From CAZAPO01 sp044841755 (lineage in GTDB: Bacteria > Bacteroidota > Bacteroidia > Flavobacteriales > Flavobacteriaceae): DNA of 64,000 nucleotides. The stretch lies in contig JAXOFM010000005.1 of assembly GCA_044841755.1 (NCBI GenBank), positions 124,001-188,000 of the forward strand, in the 5' to 3' direction. Both the position numbers and the translations under genes were made by a program. This document shows positions 44,124-54,137 of this stretch, in pieces. The number at the start of each line of letters is the position of its first letter. Within the stretch, counting starts at the first letter, position 1. The notes beneath the pieces are model-generated. The model saw nothing but the letters and a program-made list of their open reading frames with translations. It did no database searches and was not told the origin of the DNA.

Positions 44124-47100
44124 TTATTTTCTGTAGTATTTACGATACTTTCGATAAGAAAAGAATGCTAATAATGACACAATTAAAACTGCTGTAAGAA
44201 TATAATAAACACTTATTTCTTGGTCATCTTTGGCATATGAATGAAGTCCTGCCAAATAGAAATTTACACCAAAATATGTCATTAAAATACTTGCAAACGC
44301 AATAATCGATGCTAAGTTAAATCCAAATCTTCCTCTCAGTCCAGGTACCAATCGCATATGAATAACAAAAGCGTAAACCATAATACTAATTAATGCCCAG
44401 GTTTCTTTAGGATCCCATCCCCAATAACGTCCCCAGCTTTCATTAGCCCACATGCCGCCAAGAAAGTTTCCAATAGTAAGCATTGCTAGACCAACAGTTA
44501 GAGCCATTTCATTTATAACGGTTAACTCCTTAATATTTAAATCCATTATTGCTTTATTATTACTATTGGTAAGTATCATTAAGAAAAGAGATACTACTCC
44601 CAAAATCATACCTAGTGCAAAAGGGCCATAACTACCAACAATTATGGCGACATGAATCATTAACCAGTAGCTATTTAAAACAGGTTGCAAGTTACCAATA
44701 GAAGGATCCATCCAGTTCCAGTGAGCAATCATTAAGATCATAGAAACTACAAAGGCAGTTGCCGCAATGGTGATGTCATTCTTTCTTCCAAATATTAATC
44801 CGAATAACATTGTCGCCCAAGCTACGTAAATCATGGACTCGTACGCATCACTCCATGGGGCATGACCAGAAATATACCAGCGTGCAATTAATCCTGCAGT
44901 ATGTAACACGAAAAGCCCTATAATGATAACCTTAAATACTTTTATAGAAGTATCTATAGCTTTGCTTCTATTCCTAAAAATCTGTACAATGAGTAAAATA
45001 AACATCAAAGTACCAGCATACATATACCAGCTAAAAAGTTTCTTAAAAATATCGTATTTATTGTAGGTAATTTCAGTGTCTACTTTCTCGTCACTTAGCA
45101 TGACTTCTTCACCATACTTCTGTTGCGTTTTTTTAAGAGCTTCAAGTAGTTTATCACTTTCAGAAAAGTTTCCAGACTTCTTAGCCTCATTCAACATAAA
45201 TAAATAAGCCTTGAAACCAGTATTAATGAAGTTTCCGTAAAGTGAATCATTAACTATTTCTCTGTTAAGTCTATAACTAACTGCAGAAGTCCAAGTATTA
45301 TTTTCGTCATCTGGGATAGGGAAGATCCTAAAATTACTTCCCTCTAAGGTGTTGTAAAGTAAATTAACTCTTTGATCAGCTTCTCTAAACTCTTTCTGAA
45401 TAGCAGTTGGTATTTGTGCACGATACACCTCATTCATATAAGGTCCAAGCTTATATTCTCCTCTATCCGTAAAGAAATGCGCCAGAGTAGCATACTTTTC
45501 AGACTTGTCAAGACCAATTAACGACCGTATGGTGTCTGCCTTTTTCATCTTTAAATAGATGACCGGAACATTGTACCATAAAAACGGACTTTCCTGCATT
45601 GATAAGAATGCTTGATTAGCATCAAACTCTTCGTAAGTATCGTACTTGCTTAACTTTCGTAATAATTCTGAAGCATAAGTATTTACAGGTTTCATACGTC
45701 CATCCAAATCTTGAATAACAAGTCTTCCAAACTTAGCAGCTTCCTTTTCAGGAGTCATATTAGATCTTAGAATAGAATCTACCTGAGCTTTAGTTACGGC
45801 GTTATGAGAGTGGTCTTCATTATCATTTTGAGACTCTTGTGCATTTAAGGAAACCGTAAAAGCAACAAACAGAATTGTTATGATCTTATCTTTCTTTGCT
45901 TTAATCTTTCTTAGGTACTTTCGCAGATCATCAAATCTTGTATGTTTAGCAAACAAAATAGCCATCAATCCAAAATACAATAAGAAATAACCTAAGTAGG
46001 TGATATTGGTTCCCCAGAAATCATGATTTACAGAAAGAATAGTTCCCTTTTCATCAGGATCGAATGAAGATTGAAAGAATCTATATCCTTTATGATTTAA
46101 GATGTTGTTCATGTAAATATCAAAATCAAAATCTCCTTCATTATCTAATACTGTCACCTTACTCTTAAACGCAGAGAAACTGTTTTCGGTTCCAGGATAG
46201 CGTTCAGCAATAAAATCGTTAAGCTTAACATTGAAAGGTAGCTCTAAGACTTTAGAACCATACTTCATGGCAAAGTTCAATCCTCCAACACTATCTTGTA
46301 CAAAAGCATTGTTGCTTCCCATTCCACCAAGTAATTTAATACTCTTAGATTCACCTCCTGTTGATACTTTTATTGATAAACCATCTTCATCACCTCTAAG
46401 CATCTCCGATTTTTTCACTACATCAAAAACACCTTTCGTTACAGGTTTTGGAAACACTAATGAACGATTACCAATAACATATCTTGAACGTAAATATAGA
46501 GGTTGAATACTGTCCTTTATCAGTCTTCCTTGAGCTCCTGTTGCCATGGTCATATACTCACCATCAAAAGGAGACTCTATAGTTAAGGTAGAATCTGTAA
46601 ACGTAATATTGATAGCTCCTTCAGTTGGTTTATTAAGTGCATACAATACATTATGTATACTTTGTACCTGACCTTCTTTCAAAAAGTGATTATGGGCTCC
46701 ACCTGCTCCAGCTTCAACAACTTTTAAATAATTTTCTCCCGATTCGTCCGGTACAATATCTTTTTCAGCTCCAGCAATAAAATCTTCCAGTTCTATAAAT
46801 ATATCCTGTTTGTTATAATCTGATTTTTGAGAAAAGCTATTGTTTAATCTTGGAGAAAAATCAGTTTCAAACTGTAATACACGACGCTGCTGTTGCCCAT
46901 TTACTTCGTAATCTCCATCAACATAAACTGTTAGATATGTCTTTTGTGAAAGAAAAGTATTTTCGGTTGCTCCTTCACGAATGGCCATCATTCCTTCAAA
47001 GCTTATATACCTCGTGATAAAAGCTCCTAATAAAATAAAGATGAAAGCTAAGTGTAAAATTAGAGTTGCCCATTTTTCTTTTCGCAACAATCTGTATCGG

Positions 47101-47309
47101 AAAATATTCCCAACAAAATTGATCATAAAAAGAACCATGATGGCCTCAAACCACCAAGCATTATATATAAGTGTTCTTGAATACGGAGTTGGTGAGGTTT
47201 CTTGTCCGGAATCCATAAAAGTACCAATTGCCATTGCTAAGGCAAATACAACAAATAGAACAGCGGTAAGTCTCGTAGAGAAGAGAATTTTGGTAAATTT
47301 TTTAAGCAT
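44124..47309 (-). CDS. ccsBA: fused cytochrome c biogenesis protein CcsB-CcsA (System II)
   Basis: I use the ATG at 47309; a TTG two codons upstream is not needed. The 1061-residue protein fuses a ResB/CcsB part (four helices, a large periplasmic domain to about 450) with a CcsA part. A second periplasmic region (about 490-760) lies before the CcsA helices. The heme-handling tryptophan-rich WWD motif is WGRYWGWDPKETWAL near 956-970, and histidines for heme ligation are near LILHLAFIF, VLHTAGLIARW, MIHVAIIVGS and YAFVIHMRL. System II transports heme and attaches it to CXXCH apocytochromes outside the membrane. Short genes follow in the same direction. Confidence 0.95.
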   Translation of the reverse strand: MLKKFTKILFSTRLTAVLFVVFALAMAIGTFMDSGQETSPTPYSRTLIYNAWWFEAIMVLFMINFVGNIFRYRLLRKEKWATLILHLAFIFILLGAFITRYISFEGMMAIREGATENTFLSQKTYLTVYVDGDYEVNGQQQRRVLQFETDFSPRLNNSFSQKSDYNKQDIFIELEDFIAGAEKDIVPDESGENYLKVVEAGAGGAHNHFLKEGQVQSIHNVLYALNKPTEGAINITFTDSTLTIESPFDGEYMTMATGAQGRLIKDSIQPLYLRSRYVIGNRSLVFPKPVTKGVFDVVKKSEMLRGDEDGLSIKVSTGGESKSIKLLGGMGSNNAFVQDSVGGLNFAMKYGSKVLELPFNVKLNDFIAERYPGTENSFSAFKSKVTVLDNEGDFDFDIYMNNILNHKGYRFFQSSFDPDEKGTILSVNHDFWGTNITYLGYFLLYFGLMAILFAKHTRFDDLRKYLRKIKAKKDKIITILFVAFTVSLNAQESQNDNEDHSHNAVTKAQVDSILRSNMTPEKEAAKFGRLVIQDLDGRMKPVNTYASELLRKLSKYDTYEEFDANQAFLSMQESPFLWYNVPVIYLKMKKADTIRSLIGLDKSEKYATLAHFFTDRGEYKLGPYMNEVYRAQIPTAIQKEFREADQRVNLLYNTLEGSNFRIFPIPDDENNTWTSAVSYRLNREIVNDSLYGNFINTGFKAYLFMLNEAKKSGNFSESDKLLEALKKTQQKYGEEVMLSDEKVDTEITYNKYDIFKKLFSWYMYAGTLMFILLIVQIFRNRSKAIDTSIKVFKVIIIGLFVLHTAGLIARWYISGHAPWSDAYESMIYVAWATMLFGLIFGRKNDITIAATAFVVSMILMIAHWNWMDPSIGNLQPVLNSYWLMIHVAIIVGSYGPFALGMILGVVSLFLMILTNSNNKAIMDLNIKELTVINEMALTVGLAMLTIGNFLGGMWANESWGRYWGWDPKETWALISIMVYAFVIHMRLVPGLRGRFGFNLASIIAFASILMTYFGVNFYLAGLHSYAKDDQEISVYYILTAVLIVSLLAFFSYRKYRKYYRK

Positions 47310-47391
47310 GAGCAAGCTTTAAATTTTAATCCTGCAAATTTAGTGTTTTTCTTTATAAAGAGTGCTTCACAAAATATCTTTTAACAAGTAA

Positions 47392-47787
47392 TTATGGCTT
47401 TGAGTTTTGTCGTGCTTCAAAAATCTTCAAGTATAAAAAAGTTCCCATTTTTCTAGCTCTTCTTTTTGCATTGTCTGCCACTTCGCCTTCAAACAAATCA
47501 TCAATGGTTTGATACCATAGATTTAACCAAATGCCAAAGTGAAACTCTGATATTTTATTTCCAAAATTGGCATCAGTATTTACGTGTGCCATTAATGGAT
47601 CTCCAAAGTACTTCGTTTGTAAAAACAAACTGGACTCCCAGAAGGTGGTAAGCTTTTCTAGATGTTCATCCCAATCTTCTATCTTGTTAAAGAAAGGTCC
47701 TAAAGTGTCATCTACTCTAACTTTTTTATAGAAAGAGGACACCAAAAGATAAACATCCTTCCTATTCTTAATTTCTTTTCTTGCCAC
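47392..47787 (-). CDS. group III truncated hemoglobin
   Basis: The first usable codon is GTG at 47787 (MARKEIKN). The 131-residue globin is of truncated length, with group III features: FYKKVRVDDTLGPFF near 19-33, TTFWESSLFLQTKYFGDPLMAH near 47-69 and the F-helix histidine in SEFHFGIWLNLWYQTID near 83-98. Such globins bind oxygen or nitric oxide in the cytoplasm. It lies 82 nt before ccsBA on the same strand; common regulation is possible but not shown. Confidence 0.92.
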   Translation of the reverse strand: MARKEIKNRKDVYLLVSSFYKKVRVDDTLGPFFNKIEDWDEHLEKLTTFWESSLFLQTKYFGDPLMAHVNTDANFGNKISEFHFGIWLNLWYQTIDDLFEGEVADNAKRRARKMGTFLYLKIFEARQNSKP

Positions 47788-47847
47788 AGAAGGTAAAGAT
47801 ACTTCTAGTTACTTTTAAATCATAAAGAACTTGTATATTTTAGCAAA

Positions 47848-48612
47848 ATGTTATCCATTATTCTTATTGGTGCAGGTAATGTGGCTTCACATTTGTTTAA
47901 AGCTTTGAATAAAGCTCATAATATAACCATACAACAATGGTACAACAGAGATATCTCTAAATTACATTCTTATCAGAATGTTGTTGAAATTACTAATGAT
48001 ATTAATAATCTAAAAGAAGCAGATATTTATATTATTGCGGTAACAGATGATGCTATTCAATCTATTTCTGAGGAACTCCCTTTTTCTGATAGATTTATAG
48101 TTCATACTTCTGGAGCAATTGGCTTACATACACTTAATAAAAAAAATAGAAGGGGTGTTTTTTATCCACTTCAAACATTTACCAAAGATCAAGATCTTGA
48201 TTTTTCTGAGGTGCCTATCTGCATTGAAACCGGAAAAAAAGAAGATCTTCAGATTTTAAAGAATTTAGCCGAAGCTTTAAATTGTAAGTACTATCGTGTG
48301 AACTCAGAGCAACGTAGTTCGCTTCATTTAGCTGCTGTATTTGTAAACAACTTTGCAAATCAGTTATACAGAGTTGGTCATGAAATAACAGAATCTAAAA
48401 GTGTTGATTTCAATATTCTAAAACCACTTATAAAGGAAACAGCTAATAAAATTGAGACGCTTTCACCTTATATGGCACAAACTGGTCCAGCTAAACGTAA
48501 CGATAGAAAGACAATAAAAAAGCACCTGAAAATGCTTGAAAAAGATATTCATAAGGACATTTATGAATTAATGACAAAATCTATAAAACTAACCCATGGC
48601 AAAAAGTTATAA
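47848..48612 (+). CDS. DUF2520 / Rossmann-like NADP-binding protein
   Basis: A 254-residue protein that starts with a dinucleotide-binding fold (MLSIILIGAGNVASHLFKAL) and carries a central segment typical of the Rossmann-like plus DUF2520 pair: HTSGAIGLHTL near 91-101, GVFYPLQTFTK near 108-118, and a helical C-terminal domain with HLAAVFVNNFANQLY near 156-170 and TGPAKRNDRKTIKKHL near 214-229. It resembles oxidoreductases of the F420/ketopantoate type, but no activity is known. It heads a tight operon with the KdsC-like gene (17-nt overlap). Confidence 0.9.
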   Translation: MLSIILIGAGNVASHLFKALNKAHNITIQQWYNRDISKLHSYQNVVEITNDINNLKEADIYIIAVTDDAIQSISEELPFSDRFIVHTSGAIGLHTLNKKNRRGVFYPLQTFTKDQDLDFSEVPICIETGKKEDLQILKNLAEALNCKYYRVNSEQRSSLHLAAVFVNNFANQLYRVGHEITESKSVDFNILKPLIKETANKIETLSPYMAQTGPAKRNDRKTIKKHLKMLEKDIHKDIYELMTKSIKLTHGKKL

Positions 48613-49123
48613 AGAACATCTAGAGCACATTACCACATTTATTTTTGATGTGGATGGTGTATTAACAGACGGAACAGTTACTGTTACTACATCTGGAGAG
48701 ATGCTAAGAAAAATGAACATCAAAGATGGTTATGCTATAAAAACTGCTGTTGACAAAGGTTTTAATGTATGTGTAATTTCTGGTGGTTCTAATGAAGGGG
48801 TTAGAGTTAGATTAAGAGGTCTTGGAGTTACTGATATTTATCTAGGTGCAAATAATAAGATTGAACAACTCGATGAATATTTAGATATATATGGCATTAA
48901 CACAAGGAACGTGCTGTATATGGGAGATGATATTCCAGATCTTCCTGCCATGAGGCTTGTAGGTCTACCTTGCTGCCCGCAAGATGCTGCTCCAGAAATT
49001 AAAGCAATCTCTTACTATATTTCTCATAAAAATGGAGGAAAAGGAGCTGTTAGAGATGTCATTGAACAAGTACTTAAAGTACAAGAAAAGTGGGAAGCTA
49101 ATTTTGACGCCAAATACGATTAA
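48596..49123 (+). CDS. KdsC-type HAD phosphatase (KDO-8-phosphate phosphatase family)
   Basis: A 175-residue C0-type HAD hydrolase without a cap. The nucleophile motif is FDVDGVLTDGTV near 14-25, motif 2 is VISGGSN near 57-63 and motif 4 is YMGDDIPDLPAM near 103-114. KdsC removes phosphate from KDO-8-P for LPS inner-core synthesis and works as a tetramer. It overlaps the DUF2520 gene by 17 nt and directly abuts the next one, so it is part of one operon through maf. Confidence 0.92.
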   Translation: MAKSYKEHLEHITTFIFDVDGVLTDGTVTVTTSGEMLRKMNIKDGYAIKTAVDKGFNVCVISGGSNEGVRVRLRGLGVTDIYLGANNKIEQLDEYLDIYGINTRNVLYMGDDIPDLPAMRLVGLPCCPQDAAPEIKAISYYISHKNGGKGAVRDVIEQVLKVQEKWEANFDAKYD

Positions 49124-49438
49124 TTGAAAAGAGGAGGTAGAAGACATAGTACCGGATTTGGTTATATTGGCTTTGGTAATGTACAAAGTGTATTTAACAG
49201 ACATTCTAAAAGACCTTTTTCAGAAGTTAAAGAAAAACTAGATTACGAAGCGCACCTTCACTACAAAGTAGAATTCTTACATAAAACACTATCTGCTGAA
49301 GAAAAAGAAGCAATAAAAAACAAAATTAGATCTGCCGACAAATTAAGAACTAAAAAAGCATTAATTATTACAATTATTATTGCTATACCTATAAGCTATT
49401 TTGTTATCGATCTTATAAAAAGTATCATGAGTCGTTAA
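49124..49438 (+). CDS. 104-residue protein with basic N-terminus and C-terminal membrane helix
   Basis: The frame starts with TTG immediately after the stop of the KdsC-like gene; no ATG is available before the C-terminal helix, so a TTG start is likely. The N-terminus KRGGRRHSTGFGYIGFGN is rich in Arg and Gly, the middle is a charged helix (LSAEEKEAIKNKIRSADKL) and the end is one membrane segment (ALIITIIIAIPISYFVI). The tail-anchored layout suggests a membrane-attached cytoplasmic protein. I do not recognise a family. Confidence 0.78.
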   Translation: MKRGGRRHSTGFGYIGFGNVQSVFNRHSKRPFSEVKEKLDYEAHLHYKVEFLHKTLSAEEKEAIKNKIRSADKLRTKKALIITIIIAIPISYFVIDLIKSIMSR

Positions 49439-49442
49439 AATT

Positions 49443-50363
49443 ATGATAGACTTTTTAAATCTTGTTCGTTGGAAGAATCTATTACTTATAGCTTTAGTAC
49501 AATCATTAATAAAATATGCTTTGTTTCCTTCATTTGAAGCAACTATTACGTTAAGTGATTTTCAATTTACGTTATTACTTCTTGCCACTCTTTTTATTGC
49601 TGCGGCAGGAAACATTATCAACGATATTTACGATGTAGAAACCGATTCAGTTAACAAACCAAATAAAGTAATTGTAGGTAAACATATCTCGGAGAAAGCT
49701 GCTTTTAACCTATTTATTATCTTTAATATTATTGGAGTTGGTATTGGGTTTTATTTAGCAAATGGTATTAATAATAGTGGTTTTGCTACTTTATTCGTTA
49801 TCATTTCTGCCCTACTCTACGTGTATTCTACATACTTGAAATATTTAATAATAATTGGAAACCTTATTATTTCAATTATGATTGCAATCAGCATCCTAAT
49901 TGTTGGCCTCTTTGATCTGATTCCTAATTTCTCACCTACAAATAACGATGTACACATTGGTATTTTTCAAATTCTACTTATTTACAGTGGTTTTGCTTTT
50001 TTTCTCAACCTCATTAGAGAAATTGTAAAAGATATTGAAGACATAAACGGTGATTATAAAGCTAATATGAAGACACTTCCAATAGTGATTGGTAGAGAGC
50101 GCACAACTATTATTGCTTTTGCATTATCACTTGTACCAATTTTTGGAATGATCTACATTATTGTTGACAGCTTATATAAGTATGAACTAGTAATGGGTTA
50201 CCTCCTTCTGTTTGTAGTAGCACCAATGATCTATATTTCAATAAAATTATATACTGCCGAAAGAAAAAAAGATTACAACTATATATCTCAATTATTAAAG
50301 CTTATCATGTTATTTGGTATACTATCTTTGTTAATGTACCCACTTATAATTAGTAATGCTTAA
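49443..50363 (+). CDS. UbiA-family prenyltransferase (geranylgeranylglycerol-phosphate geranylgeranyltransferase-like)
   Basis: A 306-residue protein with eight or nine membrane helices. The first Asp-rich motif is NDIYDVETDSVNKP near 61-74 and the second is DIEDINGDYKANMKTLPI near 197-214, the two Mg-diphosphate binding sites of UbiA enzymes. It transfers a prenyl chain to an acceptor at the cytoplasmic membrane. In Flavobacteria close relatives are annotated as geranylgeranylglycerol-phosphate geranylgeranyltransferase; the acceptor and chain length are not determined here. It overlaps maf by 8 nt. Confidence 0.88.
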   Translation: MIDFLNLVRWKNLLLIALVQSLIKYALFPSFEATITLSDFQFTLLLLATLFIAAAGNIINDIYDVETDSVNKPNKVIVGKHISEKAAFNLFIIFNIIGVGIGFYLANGINNSGFATLFVIISALLYVYSTYLKYLIIIGNLIISIMIAISILIVGLFDLIPNFSPTNNDVHIGIFQILLIYSGFAFFLNLIREIVKDIEDINGDYKANMKTLPIVIGRERTTIIAFALSLVPIFGMIYIIVDSLYKYELVMGYLLLFVVAPMIYISIKLYTAERKKDYNYISQLLKLIMLFGILSLLMYPLIISNA

Positions 50364-50943
50364 CGACAAAATAAGAGAATACAACATAATATTAGCTTCT
50401 GGATCTCCCAGGAGACAGCAGTTCTTTAAAGATCTAGGACTAGATTTCGAGATTATTCTTAAACCTGTAAAGGAAGAATATCCCGAACGTTTGAAGCATT
50501 TTGAAATTTGTAATTATCTGGCGCAATTAAAGTCTTTACCTTTCGAAAAATCATTAAAAGAGAACGATCTATTAATTACGAGTGACACTATTGTTTGGCA
50601 TGAAAACAAAGCATTAGGAAAACCGAAAAATGAACAAGAGGCCTTTGATATGATTCAATCAATGAGTGGACAAACACATGAGGTAATTACTTCGGTTTGT
50701 TTTAAAACATTGAATTCTCAAAAAACGGTTCATTCCATTACAAAGGTTACCTTTAAAGAGCTCAGTGATGATGAAATTTGGTATTACATTAACAACTACA
50801 AACCAATGGATAAAGCGGGCGCTTATGGTATTCAAGAATGGATTGGTTTAACTGCTGTCACCAAACTTGAAGGTTCTTATTTTAATGTTATGGGGCTGCC
50901 AACTCATTTGGTTTATAAAACTTTAAATGAAATAGTTTCTTAA
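50356..50943 (+). CDS. maf: Maf-family nucleotide pyrophosphatase
   Basis: A 195-residue protein with the Maf signature: ASGSPRRQQFFKDLGL near 14-29, the catalytic aspartate region ITSDTIVWHENKALGKPKN near 72-90 and the glutamate-containing GAYGIQEWIGLTAV near 154-167. Maf proteins hydrolyse non-canonical or modified nucleoside triphosphates and affect septum formation. It ends the operon that runs from the DUF2520 gene. Confidence 0.94.
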   Translation: MLNDKIREYNIILASGSPRRQQFFKDLGLDFEIILKPVKEEYPERLKHFEICNYLAQLKSLPFEKSLKENDLLITSDTIVWHENKALGKPKNEQEAFDMIQSMSGQTHEVITSVCFKTLNSQKTVHSITKVTFKELSDDEIWYYINNYKPMDKAGAYGIQEWIGLTAVTKLEGSYFNVMGLPTHLVYKTLNEIVS

Positions 50944-50965
50944 CTTTTTAGATATATAAAGTGAG

Positions 50966-50973
50966 TATCTTTG
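50966..50973 (+). promoter_or_regulatory. -7 promoter element of the short MscS gene
   Basis: TATCTTTG fits TAnnTTTG, 14 nt before the ATG at 50988; the leader would be very short. No clear -33 element is seen. Confidence 0.35.
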
Positions 50974-50987
50974 TGCAACCATAACCA

Positions 50988-51509
50988 ATGAACAATTTTT
51001 TCTACACATATCAAGATGAAATCATTAACACCATTATAGTATTTGGTGTTCTGTTTATTATTCAATTCATAGCTAATGTATTAGTGCGACGTTTGGGCAA
51101 ATCAAAACGTAAAAACAAAGGTCGTATTAAGTTAGTTGGAAGATATATAACAGCAACATTTTTACTTATTGCCTTACTAATTGAGGCATTTATTGTAGGT
51201 GTTGGTGTTGATGATCTTGTGGTATTATTTTCATCGGTATTTGCCATTTTAGGGATTACGCTATTTGCCAATTGGTCCATTTTGAGTAATGTCACTTCTG
51301 GCATTGTAATGTTCTTTTCCTTTCCTTATAAGATTGGAGATAAAATTCATGTTCACGACAAAGAGCACGAAGTCATTGGTGTTATAGAAGATATTAGATC
51401 ATTTCAAATTCATATAAGATTAGGTAATGGTGATCTGATGACATATCCGAATAACCTAATTCTACAAAAAGCAGTTACTCTCGTTGAAAAGGATGCTTTC
51501 GACAAATAA
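50988..51509 (+). CDS. short MscS-family mechanosensitive channel protein
   Basis: A 173-residue protein with three helices (about 10-30, 55-75, 79-100) and a compact MscS beta domain. The third helix and following linker read VGVDDLVVLFSSVFAILGITLFANW, and VTSGIVMFFSFPYKIGDKI plus GVIEDIRSFQIHIRLGNGDLMTYPNNLIL are the pore-proximal and beta-domain signatures. It is shorter than E. coli MscS (286 residues) and lacks the C-terminal alpha-beta domain, which is a known variant. It protects against osmotic down-shock. Confidence 0.9.
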   Translation: MNNFFYTYQDEIINTIIVFGVLFIIQFIANVLVRRLGKSKRKNKGRIKLVGRYITATFLLIALLIEAFIVGVGVDDLVVLFSSVFAILGITLFANWSILSNVTSGIVMFFSFPYKIGDKIHVHDKEHEVIGVIEDIRSFQIHIRLGNGDLMTYPNNLILQKAVTLVEKDAFDK

Positions 51510-51576
51510 TTATTCCAACCTCTCAACAATTCGTTAAAGAAAGATTAAAACCACACTTAAGGCATGGTTTCTTTCA

Positions 51577-51584
51577 TATATTTG
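51577..51584 (+). promoter_or_regulatory. -7 promoter element of the PIG-L gene
   Basis: TATATTTG fits TAnnTTTG and lies 23 nt before the ATG at 51608. A TTG at the -33 position is not seen. Confidence 0.4.
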
Positions 51585-51607
51585 ATTTCTAGCAAACCCA
51601 TATAACC

Positions 51608-54136
51608 ATGCATAAAATAAAGTTAGCAATTGTCTTTGCTATAATTTTCTCAATTAACCTTTCTGCTCAACAACCGAAAAAACCTAATGCTTCTGAGATT
51701 TATGAGGCTGTTCAAAAATTAAATGTTCTAGGTTCAGTATTGTATGTTGCAGCGCATCCGGATGATGAAAATACGCGTCTTATTGCCTATATGGCTAATC
51801 AAGTTAAAGCAAGAACAGCATACCTTTCTCTAACACGTGGTGATGGTGGTCAAAACTTAATTGGCCCAGAAATTAGAGAGCTGCTAGGTGTTATTCGAAC
51901 CCAAGAGTTATTGGCTGCAAGAAGAGTTGATGGTGGTGAACAACGTTTTACGAGGGCAAATGATTTTGGTTATTCTAAACATCCCGACGAAACCTTTGCA
52001 ATTTGGGATAAAGAAAAAGTTCTAGGTGATGTGATTTGGACTATTCGTCAATTTAAACCAGATGTAATCATCAATCGTTTTAATCATAGAAATCCTGGAA
52101 CAACTCATGGTCACCATACAGGTTCTGCCATGTTAAGTATGGAAGCTTTTGACATGGTTGGGGACGCTTCACAATACCCAGAACAACTTAAACATACAAG
52201 CGTTTGGCAGCCACGTCGACTATTCTTTAATACAGGCTGGTGGTTTTACGGAAGTCAAGAAAACTTTAGAAAAGCAGATAAAAGTAATATGCTAAGCTTA
52301 GATGTTGGTGTATATTATCCACAAAAGGGACTTTCTAATAATGAGCTCGCATCTATGGCAAGCAGTCAACATTTATGTCAAGGATTTGGTAGATTAACTA
52401 CAAGAGGAAGTCAGCAAGAGTACATTGAATTTTTAAAAGGAGATTTTCCAGAAGATGAAAAAGATATCTTCTCAGGCATTGATGTTTCATGGAATCGTGT
52501 TAAAGGAGGTAAAGCTATTGGCGATATTTTAAATAAGGTTGAAAGCAACTTTAATTTTAGAGATCCTTCAGTGCATTTGCCAGAATTGATTGAGGCATTT
52601 TCACTTATTCAAAAACTTGAAAATAAACACTGGAAAATAATAAAAACCAAAGAGTTAAAATCAATTATAGAAGCTTGCACAGGGCTATACTTGGAAGCTT
52701 CAGCTAACACACCTACTTCAAGTCCTGGGAACAAAATTACTATCAATATTGAAGCTTTAAACAGAAGTAATGCAGTTATTGATCTTGAATCAATTGGTAT
52801 CTCTGCCCAAGAAACATTGATTGGGAAAAATCAAAAGCTATTATCTAATGTTAAGAACAATTATTCTGAAGAATTAAATCTTCCGATTGATATTTCAACC
52901 ACTACACCATATTGGTTAGAAGAAAAAGGTACTCTTGGCATGTATCATGTAGATGATCCTTTATTAGTTGGTAAACCTGAAACACCTCGTGGAGTTACTG
53001 TAGATTTCAATTTAGTAATCAATAACACTCCAATAACCATTACAAAAGAAGTAGTTTACCGCTATTCTCAACCTGATAAAGGAGAGCTATACAGACCCTT
53101 CGAGGTTATCCCTGAAGTTTCAGCATCTATAAGCGATAAGGTATTTATTTTTGAGAATGATCAACAAAAAGAAATAGAAATTACAGTAAAAGCTGGACGC
53201 GATAACATTAGCGGAACAATTGGCTTAGACCATCCTGAAGGATGGAATGTTTACCCACAAGATCAACAAATAGCTTTAAAATTAAAAGGAGAAGAACAAA
53301 AAGTAGTATTTACTGTAATTCCACCAAAATTTCAGAGTGAAGGGTATATAGTACCGAAGGTAACTATTGGCAGTAAAGTATATTCGAAAGAGCTGGTAGA
53401 AATTGATTATGCTCATATTCCGTATCAAACAGTATTACTGCCAAGTGAGAGTAAAATTGTGCGTCTCGATATTCAAAAGCGAGGCGAAAATATTGCTTAT
53501 ATAGAAGGTGCTGGTGATGTGGTTCCTGAAAGCTTACAACAAATTGGTTACAATGTTATAAGAATAAATCCAGAAGAGATCACTCCAGAAAATTTAGAAA
53601 GATTCGATGCTGTTGTAGTAGGTATTAGAGCTTATAATATCATTGACGAACTTAAGTTCAAGCAAGACATTCTATTTGATTTTGTTGAAAAGGGAGGAAA
53701 TATGATCGTGCAATATAACACTAGCCGCAGAGTGAAAGTAGATAACCTTGCTCCTTACGATTTAAAACTTTCGAGAGATCGGGTTACAGATGAAAATGCC
53801 GAGGTAAGAATTTTGAATTCTAATCATGAGTTGATGAACTTCCCAAATAAAATCACTACTAAAGATTTTGAAGGATGGACTCAAGAACGTGGTCTCTACT
53901 TCCCGAATGAATGGGGAAGTGAATTCACTCCACTTCTTTCTCTTAATGATAAAGGAGAAACAGCGAAAGAAGGAAGTTTGCTAGTGGCAAAATACGGAAA
54001 AGGACATTACATCTATACAGGATTGAGCTTCTTTAGAGAATTCCCTGCTGGAGTCTCAGGAGCTTATAGATTATTTGCAAACATGCTCTCCATCGGAAAG
54101 GACAATATCAATCTTAACAAAAAACTTACTGATTAA
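51608..54136 (+). CDS. exported PIG-L-family deacetylase with C-terminal ThuA-like region
   Basis: An 842-residue protein with a signal peptide (cleavage near LSAQQ, residue 21). The PIG-L zinc motif AAHPDDENTR is near 48-57 and the second metal site HGHHTGSAML near 172-181. The middle (about 480-600) is a beta-rich region. The C-terminal part (about 620-830) resembles the ThuA/glutamine-amidotransferase-like fold, with IAYIEGAGDVVPESLQQIGYNV and FDAVVVGIRAYNI. These enzymes deacetylate sugar amides; the substrate is unknown. A small membrane protein and a sodium:solute symporter follow directly, suggesting uptake of the released product. Confidence 0.9.
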   Translation: MHKIKLAIVFAIIFSINLSAQQPKKPNASEIYEAVQKLNVLGSVLYVAAHPDDENTRLIAYMANQVKARTAYLSLTRGDGGQNLIGPEIRELLGVIRTQELLAARRVDGGEQRFTRANDFGYSKHPDETFAIWDKEKVLGDVIWTIRQFKPDVIINRFNHRNPGTTHGHHTGSAMLSMEAFDMVGDASQYPEQLKHTSVWQPRRLFFNTGWWFYGSQENFRKADKSNMLSLDVGVYYPQKGLSNNELASMASSQHLCQGFGRLTTRGSQQEYIEFLKGDFPEDEKDIFSGIDVSWNRVKGGKAIGDILNKVESNFNFRDPSVHLPELIEAFSLIQKLENKHWKIIKTKELKSIIEACTGLYLEASANTPTSSPGNKITINIEALNRSNAVIDLESIGISAQETLIGKNQKLLSNVKNNYSEELNLPIDISTTTPYWLEEKGTLGMYHVDDPLLVGKPETPRGVTVDFNLVINNTPITITKEVVYRYSQPDKGELYRPFEVIPEVSASISDKVFIFENDQQKEIEITVKAGRDNISGTIGLDHPEGWNVYPQDQQIALKLKGEEQKVVFTVIPPKFQSEGYIVPKVTIGSKVYSKELVEIDYAHIPYQTVLLPSESKIVRLDIQKRGENIAYIEGAGDVVPESLQQIGYNVIRINPEEITPENLERFDAVVVGIRAYNIIDELKFKQDILFDFVEKGGNMIVQYNTSRRVKVDNLAPYDLKLSRDRVTDENAEVRILNSNHELMNFPNKITTKDFEGWTQERGLYFPNEWGSEFTPLLSLNDKGETAKEGSLLVAKYGKGHYIYTGLSFFREFPAGVSGAYRLFANMLSIGKDNINLNKKLTD

Positions 54137-54137
54137 T